Part shown: positions 1 through 7,541 of the stretch, piece after piece
How the letters are laid out: each line of letters starts with the position of its first letter
Numbering within the stretch: position 1 is the stretch's first letter
Source: Curtobacterium oceanosedimentum
Lineage (GTDB): Bacteria > Actinomycetota > Actinomycetes > Actinomycetales > Microbacteriaceae
DNA: 64,000 nucleotides
Assembly: GCF_020297365.1 (NCBI RefSeq)
Contig: NZ_JAIXIG010000019.1
Location: 1 to 64,000, forward strand
Reading direction: 5' to 3'
Translations under genes and position numbers: made by a program
The notes under the pieces: generated by a model
The model's input: the letters and a program-made list of their open reading frames with translations, nothing else
Told to the model about the DNA's origin: nothing
The model's database searches: none

Positions 1-195
1 GGGATCGAGTTCGTGCAGGTAATGGTGTTCTCGGAGTACCGGTCGTTCGACAAGCTCGAGCAGCTGCGGCATGCGGTGGAGATTGGGACGTTGACGCCGC
101 GGGTTGCGGAGGTGATGCCGGCTGCGCGGGTTGTGGAGGCGCATGAACGGTTGGAGGCCGGGGGGACGCGGGGGCGGTTTGTGCTGACGTGGTGA
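1..195 (+). CDS. Zinc-type alcohol dehydrogenase/quinone oxidoreductase family protein, C-terminal end only
   Basis: The window opens inside this gene. The frame is open from base 1 and ends with TGA at 193-195. The roughly 64 visible residues fit the C-terminus of medium-chain NAD(P)-dependent oxidoreductases: a region reading LEQLRHAVEIGTLTPRV, then a helix with AARVVEAHERLEAGG, then the closing GRFVLTW in which the family's last strand lies. The cofactor and substrate domains are outside the window, so the substrate cannot be named. Codon choice is GC-rich like the chromosomal background, in contrast to the island that follows. Confidence 0.7.
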   Translation, partial: GIEFVQVMVFSEYRSFDKLEQLRHAVEIGTLTPRVAEVMPAARVVEAHERLEAGGTRGRFVLTW

Positions 196-299
196 GCGGC
201 GGTCACGGTGGCGAGGAACTTGCTGGGTCAGAGTGTCGGGGTGTGTCTGTCACTGGTTCTCGATACATTGAGGTGAGAAGTCCAGTAGGAAGGTCCACT

Positions 300-1655
300 G
301 TGCCCACCATCAGACAAAATTTCAGATTCGTGGACTTGTTCGCTGGGCTCGGTGGGTTTCATGTAGCCCTGAGCGCACTTGGCGGGACCGTCGTCTTCGC
401 GGCCGAATGGGAAGCCCGATTGAATCAGCTTTACGAAACGAACTTCGGTATTCGTCCGTGGGCTGACGTCAACGATTTGGATCCTACTGCTGTTCCTGAC
501 CATGAGATCCTCACCGCAGGATTCCCGTGCCAGCCCTTCTCGAAAGCGGGTGAGCAACTAGGTTTCGCGCACACACTGCAGGGGCAACTCTTTTTCAAAG
601 TCAGGGATATTCTTCGGGCAAAGATGCCCTCGATGTTCATCCTTGAGAACGTCCCCAATATCCTTCGGCATCAAAAAGGCGAAACCCTTCGCACGATGCT
701 TAGTGAACTCCGGGGTCTCGGCTACGACGTCGCGATAACGAGGCTCTCGCCGCATCAGTTCGGAATTCCTCAAGTACGTGACCGAGCTTACATAGTAGGC
801 TCGAGGAGCGGCCTCTCGGGCTTCGCTTGGCCCGCTGCCGAATCTGGCACTACTGACATCCGATCGGTGCTCTCGAGTGAGAGCGTTCCCACTAGACCAG
901 TGCCAGCACAAACTCTTCGAGCCATCGATATCTGGGGAGATTTCTTGAAGTCCGCTCCAGTGGACGTGAAGTTGCCCTCATTCCCCATATGGGCAATGGA
1001 ATTTGGCGCCACCTACCCCTACGAGACAGAGACTCCTGCAGCACTTCTCGCGGAACTGGGCTCGGAAGCCCTAAACGCACACAAAGGATCGTTCGGCAGG
1101 TCGCTTAAGGGTCTGGGTGACAGCGAGGTTTTAAAGGCGTTGCCGAGTCATGGCCGTCGTCTGGAGTACGAGTTTCCATCCTGGAAACGAAGCTTCATAC
1201 GGCAAAATCGAGACTTCTATGCGGCTAACTCGCAGTGGATTGATCCGTGGTTGAAGCGGTCGCGGATTGATCAGCTACCATCCAGCTTTCAAAAGTTCGA
1301 GTGGAACGCGCAAGGTGGAAGGCGTGACATCGAGGAGTATGTAATTCAGGCGAGAGCCTCGGGCATCCGTGTGAAGCGGACAACAACCGCGCCTAGCCTT
1401 ATCGCGATGACCACTTCCCAGGTGCCGATCATTGGGTGGGAAAAGCGGTACATGACGCCTATAGAGTGCGCGAAACTACAGAGCCTCGGGGGAATTGAAC
1501 TTCCGGAACTCGATTTACATGCCTACAAGGCGCTCGGTAACGCAGTGAACGCGCGAGTGGTGCAGCGTATCGCCGAACAACTCATCGATTGCACTCTCGG
1601 CCTCGGCGATGAGGGCGAGCGATTGGATGAGGAATCGCTTGAGATCGCGGCCTAG
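300..1655 (+). CDS. dcm: C5-cytosine-specific DNA methyltransferase (Dcm/M.HpaII type)
   Basis: It transfers a methyl group from S-adenosylmethionine to C5 of cytosine in a specific DNA site. All main motifs are present: motif I FVDLFAGLGG near residues 10-19, motif IV GFPCQPF with catalytic Cys near residue 77, motif VI LENVPN, motif VIII QFGIPQVRDR, and C-terminal motifs IX (TPIECAKLQ) and X (YKALGNAVN). The segment between VIII and IX is the expected target-recognition region. I chose GTG at 300 because AGGAAGG lies at 287-293 and the homologous N-terminus begins there; an upstream in-frame ATG at 189 adds residues unlike the family. This gives 451 aa. The gene converges on the Z1/ParB/PD-(D/E)XK operon and shares its AT-richer composition. 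It is probably the protective methylase of that system. Confidence 0.92.
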   Translation: MPTIRQNFRFVDLFAGLGGFHVALSALGGTVVFAAEWEARLNQLYETNFGIRPWADVNDLDPTAVPDHEILTAGFPCQPFSKAGEQLGFAHTLQGQLFFKVRDILRAKMPSMFILENVPNILRHQKGETLRTMLSELRGLGYDVAITRLSPHQFGIPQVRDRAYIVGSRSGLSGFAWPAAESGTTDIRSVLSSESVPTRPVPAQTLRAIDIWGDFLKSAPVDVKLPSFPIWAMEFGATYPYETETPAALLAELGSEALNAHKGSFGRSLKGLGDSEVLKALPSHGRRLEYEFPSWKRSFIRQNRDFYAANSQWIDPWLKRSRIDQLPSSFQKFEWNAQGGRRDIEEYVIQARASGIRVKRTTTAPSLIAMTTSQVPIIGWEKRYMTPIECAKLQSLGGIELPELDLHAYKALGNAVNARVVQRIAEQLIDCTLGLGDEGERLDEESLEIAA

Positions 1656-2095
1656 CTGTTATGTCCAGGGTCCTCGTGTCGTTGAGCACTCGCTGACGCG
1701 CTGATCGAGGAAGTGTCTTGGTGGTGGAGTGGGGACCGGCTAGGAATCGCTTCACCTCTTATCCGGCCCTCCTTTCCCGTGCTAGTGCAGCACTGAAACG
1801 TAAACGGGTTTTTCACTCAGTCGCCCAAGCTTCTCTCCAGGTAGATCCCTGGGCGCGAACCCTCGCCAGCGACCGAGAATTACATTTTCGAGAGATGGCG
1901 TCGATCGAGTCCGAATGTACGGCTGATGTCACTTCGGATCAAAGTGCGCTGAGTAGCCCCCTCAGGGGTTGACTCATGAGAGGAAATGTGACCATCGAGC
2001 AAATACGGCAAGTTGCTTTCATCGGGTCAGATCGAACATCTGATTCAGTAGACCCGTGTTTATTCGGCGGTCAGTCGCAATACGCTAACGGTCTG
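1656..2095. other. Convergent intergenic region with terminator-like hairpin
   Basis: This region lies between the methylase stop (+) and the end of the PD-(D/E)XK gene (-). I see no credible gene; the open frames here lack coding bias and a ribosome site. At 1950-1976 there is an interrupted inverted repeat (TGAGT, AG, CCCC / GGGG, TTG, ACTCA) that could end transcription from either side, although no T-run follows it. The rest is AT-richer than the chromosome and has no repeats or RNA genes that I can recognise. Confidence 0.45.
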
Positions 2096-2962
2096 CTAAA
2101 TCTCTGCAGCAAGCATGACCGAACGCAGCTTCGCAATCCGTTGCTCGATCCACGTGGGATCGATGCTGCTGGAGCTGCCTCTTCGAATCAACTCGATGAT
2201 TCGGATGCGATCGAGAACTAGGACAACCGACGACAACTGATCCCATTCCGGTCCCTGGCGCCTAACTGTCCCAGGGAGACAAAGTGCGCGCAGGGGATCC
2301 ACGTCCATAGCAAGCCAACTGGCCCACAGCCGTGAGTCGATGTCAGAAGTTTTGGTGAACGTCTCCTTCTGGATCGTGGCCTGTGCCAGCAAGATTGGGA
2401 ACCCCGATCTGCCGTCCCTGAAGGGACGCCACGCCACCACATCGACGCCACCGTCCTTGCGTCGAGGTGGCCGGTAGCCAACACCGACGCGCAAGCCCAC
2501 TATGTCAGCTAGCCAACGTACGGCTTGGCTGAATTCTTGAGGGCGTCCCTCTTTCGAAGGATATCCGAAAAGGAGTGCTTGGCCGCCTTTGCCCCAGAAG
2601 TTCGACAGCCCATCGCGAACTAGTTCCTCAAACCTTGACGCAGTGTCTGATAGTTCGTCGGCGGGAGCGATCTGCCGCCAAGGAGAGCCTGGACTCATGA
2701 ACAAGAGAGTCAGGTACGGAACACGGCTGGACGTGCGAATGCTGCTCACCGATACCGCGTTCACCCCGAAGGGATAGTCGTCTCCAAGCACCTTCGCTCG
2801 GTTCTGCATAACCGCCAATGCACTTGATACCGTTGCTTCGCCGGCGTTCAACTCTGCACGAGCGAGGAAATTGAGACGGTCAATCCCGAGGGTCTTGGGA
2901 GTCGCAACCACAAGCGAAGTCTCGATCCAATCGGCTAACTCCTCTACACTAGAAAACTCCAT
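2096..2962 (-). CDS. PD-(D/E)XK-type nuclease-like protein of a defence operon
   Basis: This is a 288-aa protein. Its centre reads RRKDGGVDVVAWRPF with the putative metal-binding Asp at residue 174. About 20 residues later comes LLAQAT, with Gln194 where classical nucleases have the Glu of the ExK motif. This D-VVAW...Q pattern resembles a class of restriction-endonuclease-fold proteins found in defence islands, some of which use Gln at that place. The N-terminal 120 residues are helical with no recognised motif. The ATG abuts the ParB-like gene's stop (TAGATG), so the two are translationally coupled. As the last gene of the minus-strand operon facing a cytosine methylase, it is the best candidate for the cleaving subunit. 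The fold assignment is by motif only. The Thr at the Lys position (QAT) leaves catalysis uncertain. Confidence 0.6.
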   Translation of the reverse strand: MEFSSVEELADWIETSLVVATPKTLGIDRLNFLARAELNAGEATVSSALAVMQNRAKVLGDDYPFGVNAVSVSSIRTSSRVPYLTLLFMSPGSPWRQIAPADELSDTASRFEELVRDGLSNFWGKGGQALLFGYPSKEGRPQEFSQAVRWLADIVGLRVGVGYRPPRRKDGGVDVVAWRPFRDGRSGFPILLAQATIQKETFTKTSDIDSRLWASWLAMDVDPLRALCLPGTVRRQGPEWDQLSSVVLVLDRIRIIELIRRGSSSSIDPTWIEQRIAKLRSVMLAAEI

Positions 2963-4081
2963 CTATTTGATCGAGTCCGCGGCGGAGTCTAAAGCAACCT
3001 CGGTTAAGGAGGATCGCATTCCCTCGACGAGCGATTCTAGGTCACTTACAATGGACTGTACCTCGGCTAGGTCTCCGTGTTCAGCGATATCGTTACTAGC
3101 GCTATCCAGCGCATTTTTCGCGGTCGTTAGGCGCTTGAGCAGGCTCGTAAGCGGATCGAGCCCCGCAGCACTCACCTTTTGCTTGGCTTCTTCCAAAGTA
3201 TCGCCCTGGCGGAGCGCTGCTAATCCAATATCGTTGGCGATCACTGACCCAAGATGCGTAATTTGTCGAGAATCTGAGATAACGGCCTCGGAATCCTCGT
3301 CGCCAAAGATCCAGCTAATCACTTCTTCGAGTTCTTCGACTCTGTCCGCCGGAATCGGCTCGGTGTCGGGTTCCATCCGAGAGCCCAAAGGTGCTCCGAG
3401 ATGGTCTCGAATTTTTGTGTTGCCGAGCGCCACGGTCAAGAGGGAGAAAGCTCGCTCTACTTGCACGGTTTCCAGTCCAATAGACGAGGCTTGGGCCAGA
3501 ACAGCTTGGTCCCGATAGAGATTGGCGGCGGTGCTCTTTGTGACACCAATCAGGTCAGCAACTTCTTGTACGGTACGTCCCTCAGCAACACGCGCGGCGA
3601 TATATTTCGCCTGCATGTATGGACGCCAGGCAAGTTTGCCCACGACATGAACGCGTGCGATCTCCGCGTGTGTGGTCTCTCGGCTCGCATGGATAACTAC
3701 CGGGACTTCCATGTCCAGCGAAATCGTACGCCGGCTCGAGAGTATTTCCCAGCGCTCCGGATCCGTGAAGTTTGTTCGTACTGATGCGTCAGCCAGCCCG
3801 AGCAGTGCGGTGAGGCGCCGGTTGCCCTCCGCGACGAGCCACGTGCCTTCTTCATCGGGATTCGGTAAAACGATAAGGGGTTCCGCAGCGAAGTAGCCAA
3901 GCTCTGCGATCGATTGCGCTACCGCGAAAGCGTCGAAACCCATCTCTAGAAGGACCGCTAGTTCAGCCGTTGCCTCTGCCCGCATGCTTTCCGGGATTCG
4001 AGGGTTTTCAGGATCAAGGCGCAGGCTGCGCAGGGCAATAGATGCCGGGCGCCCCGCACTCGGAGGGAGAGTACTAGACAT
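2963..4081 (-). CDS. ParB N-terminal domain-like DNA-binding protein of a defence operon
   Basis: I chose the ATG at 4081 (372 aa). GAAAGG lies just upstream and the ATG overlaps the Z1 gene's stop by 8 bases; a longer frame from 4156 runs deeper into the Z1 gene. Residues about 14-100 look like a ParB/Srx fold: a strand with LRLDPENPR, a helix, and the signature VAEGNRRLTAL (84-93), which matches the EG(N/E)RR box that binds nucleotide in ParB-family CTPases. Residues about 168-192 form a helix-turn-helix (TVQEVADLIGVTKSTAANLY). The C-terminal part is acidic and helical, perhaps a dimerisation arm. No parA or chromosome-partition context is present. Overlap with the Z1 helicase gene and abutment with the nuclease-like gene argue for a role in a DNA-targeting complex. 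CTP use is inferred from the motif. Confidence 0.72.
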   Translation of the reverse strand: MSSTLPPSAGRPASIALRSLRLDPENPRIPESMRAEATAELAVLLEMGFDAFAVAQSIAELGYFAAEPLIVLPNPDEEGTWLVAEGNRRLTALLGLADASVRTNFTDPERWEILSSRRTISLDMEVPVVIHASRETTHAEIARVHVVGKLAWRPYMQAKYIAARVAEGRTVQEVADLIGVTKSTAANLYRDQAVLAQASSIGLETVQVERAFSLLTVALGNTKIRDHLGAPLGSRMEPDTEPIPADRVEELEEVISWIFGDEDSEAVISDSRQITHLGSVIANDIGLAALRQGDTLEEAKQKVSAAGLDPLTSLLKRLTTAKNALDSASNDIAEHGDLAEVQSIVSDLESLVEGMRSSLTEVALDSAADSIK

Positions 4082-6119
4082 TTGAAGCCTTTCTTTGAAT
4101 CGTTCCGCTTCCGAGGTAAAGAGCCAGAGAAAGCAACTCGACTGAAGCGGGGTCATTTCGTCGGACGTTCCTGTGTACCTGAAGCAAAATCTGGCCCGGA
4201 TTCTCCTCGAGATTCATCACGTTTCGATCGCCGGGGTAGAAGTCTCCATTGGGTTGCGGCCTCAGGTCCCTACCCTGGAAGAGGTTCACAAAGCCAATGT
4301 CGTCTTCCCACTTGCGGACTCGAGGGGAATCCGCGTCGTCCATGAGCATGATGGTGGCTCGCCCGTAGGTGCTGAAACGGCGTTCAAGAGCATCCATGAA
4401 TTCATCTTGAAGCCAGCCTGGACTAAATGCGCCTCGCCTCCAGGCTGTGAGCATTTCTTGGAGTGGAAGGATGGATGTCACCGTGAGCGTTCGGAACTGA
4501 CGCCGGCCGTGTGTGAGTAGTGGAGCGTCCGCGAGACCCAGTTGTCGGATCAGAGCCCAGTTGAGGCCGGTGTCCCCCGACTCAGTCGAAGGTCGTCGAA
4601 GGACGTGCCAACCAAGTGGATGTGAAACCAAGGCCTCGATCACACTAGCGCGAGTAGGAATCATGCCGTCCGGAAGCAGCAGTCCGATCTCTCGCGCCCA
4701 GGTTCGGACGGATCCGCCGTCCTCGACATGATCTCGTAGGCGCGCTCGCAAATCTTCTTCTGTATGCACAATCTCGGTCAGGGATCGAACGGTCTTCTTG
4801 CTTGCGAAGAATTGGCAGTACGGGAGTAGGTCCCCACGGTAACCGAATGCTCTGGCGCGTTGTTCTAGCGTGTCGACCTGCTTGCTAGCGGGGCGGTTCA
4901 TATACGTCACTGTCAGACCCTCAACGGTGAAACCGCGATCCAACTTGTTCCCACCCACCAAAATATGAATGGGTGCTACGGTCCAGTCAACGCGATTTAC
5001 GTCCGCGGCGCTATTCACCAGCCAGGTTGTCGCTTCGCGAAGGACGAATCGCAACTGCTTTACAAAGTCGGCGTCTGATGAGTCGGTCGCGCCGTTCCGA
5101 ACTAGACGAGTTCTTTCCTCGCGCACTAGTTCCGGGAACTGCGCTTCGTCACCCGTCTCGACTGAAGCCCGCCACTTCGTCAACTGACGGCGAAGGAGAA
5201 ACTCGTAGCGAGCTTGGACATCATTCCGTGCCGTGGAATGAACTAGCATACTCACGGGCGGAGCGGTTGGGTCCGCCAACATTAGGAGGGCAGCTCCAGC
5301 CAGGAATGCGGCCAAGGCTTTGGTTAGGCTCAATTGAAGCTGGATCGGTAGATTCCGCGACGCTTGCTCATCGAGTAGTGGGACGTCTCTAACCACGGTC
5401 GCTGCGTTGTCGAGGAAGAATTCTTTGCCCCCTGTGTAGCCGCGTCCTGGTGCGAGAAATTCGACCGCCCTCGGGCTTAGCATGTCGGTTGTGTCTAGTA
5501 GGAGGGGGGCATATGGTGTCGCTGTGTACTGAACGTAAAGGTGTTTCGGGAGGGAACGACGCAATTCTTTAATTGCTGCGTAAGTTCTACTCTCACTCGT
5601 GTCGCTGGTATTCAACGATGCTTGATCTGCCTCATCGTCGATGATGAGAACGGGAATGGTGTCGGGAAGGCTCTCTAGCTGTTTCGCAACCGAACGAATG
5701 CGGCCAGCATGCTTCAACACAGGGATGAAACAGACCCGGCCACGTGTGACGAAGTCGCGGATCCTCTTGCCGCTCGCTGTTGTAGACGGGTTGGGCTCGG
5801 TTACCCACACATAGTCGCTTCGAGTGCCGATGCCGAGCGCAGATTCTAGTCTCGCACGATTTTGATCAAGCAATATGTTGGTTGAGCCCAGCAGTGCGAC
5901 GATTACTTGGTAGCCGCGGTCGGCCGCGGCCGCGGCGAGGGCTGTGATTGAGGTTGTCTTGCCGGACTGCACATAGCCAAGGGCTAGGACTGTGGACTGA
6001 TTGTCGCCATCTATTGGTCCGTGATTAAGGATCGAGGTTGTCGAGTCCCAGACGCGTTTCCTCGCTTCGGAGTTGAGAGCCGTTGCAAGTTCTACGTCAA
6101 GGCGCTTAACTTCTCCCAT
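4074..6119 (-). CDS. Z1 domain-containing ATPase/helicase-like protein
   Basis: This 681-aa protein has superfamily-2-like motor signatures. Walker A is GYVQSGKTTS with Lys54, Walker B is IIDDEAD at 159-165, and a motif III-like YTATP is at 198-202. Residues about 385-430 carry the Z1 hallmark: GGNKLDRGFTVEGLTVTY, then DTLEQRARAFGYR with a likely arginine finger. Z1 proteins (PF10593) occur in restriction-like islands, often with a MORC/GHKL ATPase, a REase-fold protein and a cytosine methylase. Here the gene overlaps the upstream HTH gene by 14 bases and the downstream ParB-like gene by 8 bases, so the three products are probably made together. Likely role: an ATP-driven DNA translocase or remodeller feeding the nuclease. 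Biochemical activity of the family is poorly known. Confidence 0.85.
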   Translation of the reverse strand: MGEVKRLDVELATALNSEARKRVWDSTTSILNHGPIDGDNQSTVLALGYVQSGKTTSITALAAAAADRGYQVIVALLGSTNILLDQNRARLESALGIGTRSDYVWVTEPNPSTTASGKRIRDFVTRGRVCFIPVLKHAGRIRSVAKQLESLPDTIPVLIIDDEADQASLNTSDTSESRTYAAIKELRRSLPKHLYVQYTATPYAPLLLDTTDMLSPRAVEFLAPGRGYTGGKEFFLDNAATVVRDVPLLDEQASRNLPIQLQLSLTKALAAFLAGAALLMLADPTAPPVSMLVHSTARNDVQARYEFLLRRQLTKWRASVETGDEAQFPELVREERTRLVRNGATDSSDADFVKQLRFVLREATTWLVNSAADVNRVDWTVAPIHILVGGNKLDRGFTVEGLTVTYMNRPASKQVDTLEQRARAFGYRGDLLPYCQFFASKKTVRSLTEIVHTEEDLRARLRDHVEDGGSVRTWAREIGLLLPDGMIPTRASVIEALVSHPLGWHVLRRPSTESGDTGLNWALIRQLGLADAPLLTHGRRQFRTLTVTSILPLQEMLTAWRRGAFSPGWLQDEFMDALERRFSTYGRATIMLMDDADSPRVRKWEDDIGFVNLFQGRDLRPQPNGDFYPGDRNVMNLEENPGQILLQVHRNVRRNDPASVELLSLALYLGSGTIQRKASNV

Positions 6120-6891
6120 TTGGTAGTCCGTCCATTTCGAGAGCTCTAGTCTTTACGATGGTCCAAGTGCCCAGCCGATTTCTTATTGTTGAGAAGGACG
6201 GTGCCTCTGGATGTTCTGATCTCCTCCATTGGGTGTAGCCGTGAACTGAATTTGGATAGTTTCCATCCCAAAGGTAGCGGCTCACATACGCCAACAAGTC
6301 GTGATCTGTCCATTCGGATTGGTAGTCTTCTCTGGCCGGTGCGCCATGCTCGACGCCTGCTGCCTCACATGCTGTTGCCCAAAAGCGAAATCGTTGGCTT
6401 ATCCTAGGTAGCGAGGGTCCGTTAATCTGTCCGATTGCTTGTAATTCAGCATAAGCCTTCGCTGTCAGAGGGAATTCATATAAGGCTGCGTCCTGAATCG
6501 CCGAGATGATGTCGTGATCCGACCAGGCTTGAGTGCGGTTCCTGGGTGGATGGAGGCGAAGGTGGTTCAGGTCCTTGGGCCAGCACGCTGCAACCTCATC
6601 GACCTGGACATCAATCAACAATGAGATGTCCTCGGCGGTCGCGGGTCCGTACTGTTCGAGCGCGATTCGTATTTCCCGCTGAACGGAATCGGCTTTGGAT
6701 TGGCGGGCTGCGAGTTGGGCTCTCCTGGCATCTTGGCGAGTCGGCCCATTTGCACCTTTCAGTATCTGCCGGATTCGCTCCCGGGAGATTCCGAATCTAC
6801 TACCGATTGCCGCAAGGGTATCGCCGCGCCGCCTAGCTTCGATGATCGCGAGCATACGCTCCTCGCTATCATTCTTCGCTGGTTCTATCAT
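6106..6891 (-). CDS. Sigma-like HTH protein with two homing-endonuclease-associated repeats
   Basis: This is a 261-aa protein. Residues about 15-46 form a sigma-70 region 4-like helix-turn-helix (TLAAIGSRFGISRERIRQIL). A second helical segment (about 75-103) may be another winged helix. Two tandem copies of a roughly 58-aa module follow, at 123-180 and 194-251. Each starts W-(S/T)-D-H-D and has PS..(R/T)I..R...W; this is the pattern of the homing-endonuclease-associated repeat (PF18780), a DNA-binding module. No HNH or LAGLIDADG catalytic motif is visible. GGAG precedes the ATG. The gene overlaps the Z1 gene by 14 bases. Likely a DNA-binding specificity subunit or an operon regulator; the sequence does not decide between them. 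Confidence 0.7.
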   Translation of the reverse strand: MIEPAKNDSEERMLAIIEARRRGDTLAAIGSRFGISRERIRQILKGANGPTRQDARRAQLAARQSKADSVQREIRIALEQYGPATAEDISLLIDVQVDEVAACWPKDLNHLRLHPPRNRTQAWSDHDIISAIQDAALYEFPLTAKAYAELQAIGQINGPSLPRISQRFRFWATACEAAGVEHGAPAREDYQSEWTDHDLLAYVSRYLWDGNYPNSVHGYTQWRRSEHPEAPSFSTIRNRLGTWTIVKTRALEMDGLPNGRS

Positions 6892-6978
6892 TCGGCTCCA
6901 TAGTCTGGGTAATAGTCACCCGCACACGACCGAAGGTTGCAGAGCGTACGCAGGAACATCTCCCTTGGGGAGTGTTTC

Positions 6979-7206
6979 CTAGTCCTCATTCACGAACGCC
7001 TCTAGAATAGTGAGGAGGCGGCGTGCCTGGGTGCGATCAAACTGGAGCGTCTGACTGGGCTTCGGGCCTGACTGACGATGGTCCGATCCATACGTCGTGA
7101 GTTGAATCAGCCCAGCAGTGGGGACCACGAATATGGCTAGGTCGACTTCTGAAGGATGCCTCTGCGGGGCCGTTCCTTCCTCACGTATCCGGCGTACGAC
7201 CGCCAT
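6979..7206 (-). CDS. Small conserved-looking protein at the head of the defence operon
   Basis: This 75-aa protein starts at ATG 7206, supported by a strong AGGGGGAG site two bases upstream. A longer frame from 7287 has no such site. The sequence has two hydrophobic strands (LAIFVVPTAGLIQLTTY) followed by SQTLQFDRTQARRLLTILEAF, which suggests a small beta-beta-alpha fold. No catalytic motif or signal peptide is visible. It is followed after 87 bases by the HTH/HNH-repeat gene in the same orientation, so it probably opens the operon. Function is unknown. It may be an accessory, inhibitory or regulatory subunit. Confidence 0.6.
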   Translation of the reverse strand: MAVVRRIREEGTAPQRHPSEVDLAIFVVPTAGLIQLTTYGSDHRQSGPKPSQTLQFDRTQARRLLTILEAFVNED

Positions 7207-7541
7207 AGCTCCCCCTTGAGGTGATTTCCTCGCCTGACTGTGTGTGCGCGGTGCTTGTGCGCGGATCGCGTCGGAGTTGGGCGACAAAGCAACGTCCGAG
7301 GCTTCGGCCTACGCTACTGGCACACACCCCCGCACGGGTAGTTGTGGTGCCGACCCGCTTTTGGGGGAGGTGTGGTCTCGGCCAGTGTGTTCGTTCGGAC
7401 AACCGCGCGCGTGTGCTGTGCCGCGGCGTGGGCAAACGGATCATCCCCGCGGCTGTAGCGTGCCCGGTATCTGTGTGCTTCTGTCGCTCAGCGGGGCCCA
7501 TGACAGTCGAAGTGCTGGGACGTTATGCCGACCTAACGGAC
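7207..7541. other. Intergenic region between the defence operon and the decayed mur operon
   Basis: These 335 bases contain the upstream region of the defence operon (read leftward from 7206) and the tail region of the mupG pseudogene. A short perfect hairpin (CCGA..TCGG) occurs near 7290-7304, and the region has a GT-rich tract. I cannot assign a convincing -35/-10 pair. No gene is supported; open frames on both strands are shadows without ribosome sites. Confidence 0.4.

Noticed and set aside
1718..2221. Two plus-strand open frames after the methylase (1718-1972 and 1976-2221)
   Set aside because: No ribosome site, no recognisable sequence, and the second overlaps the end of the nuclease-like gene antisense.
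2963..4081. Chromosome or plasmid partition ParB
   Set aside because: No parA neighbour or parS sites; embedded by overlaps in a Z1/nuclease operon beside a methylase.
1..7541. Prophage or insertion sequence carrying the defence island
   Set aside because: No integrase, transposase, terminal inverted repeats, phage structural genes or tRNA attachment site are visible in the window.
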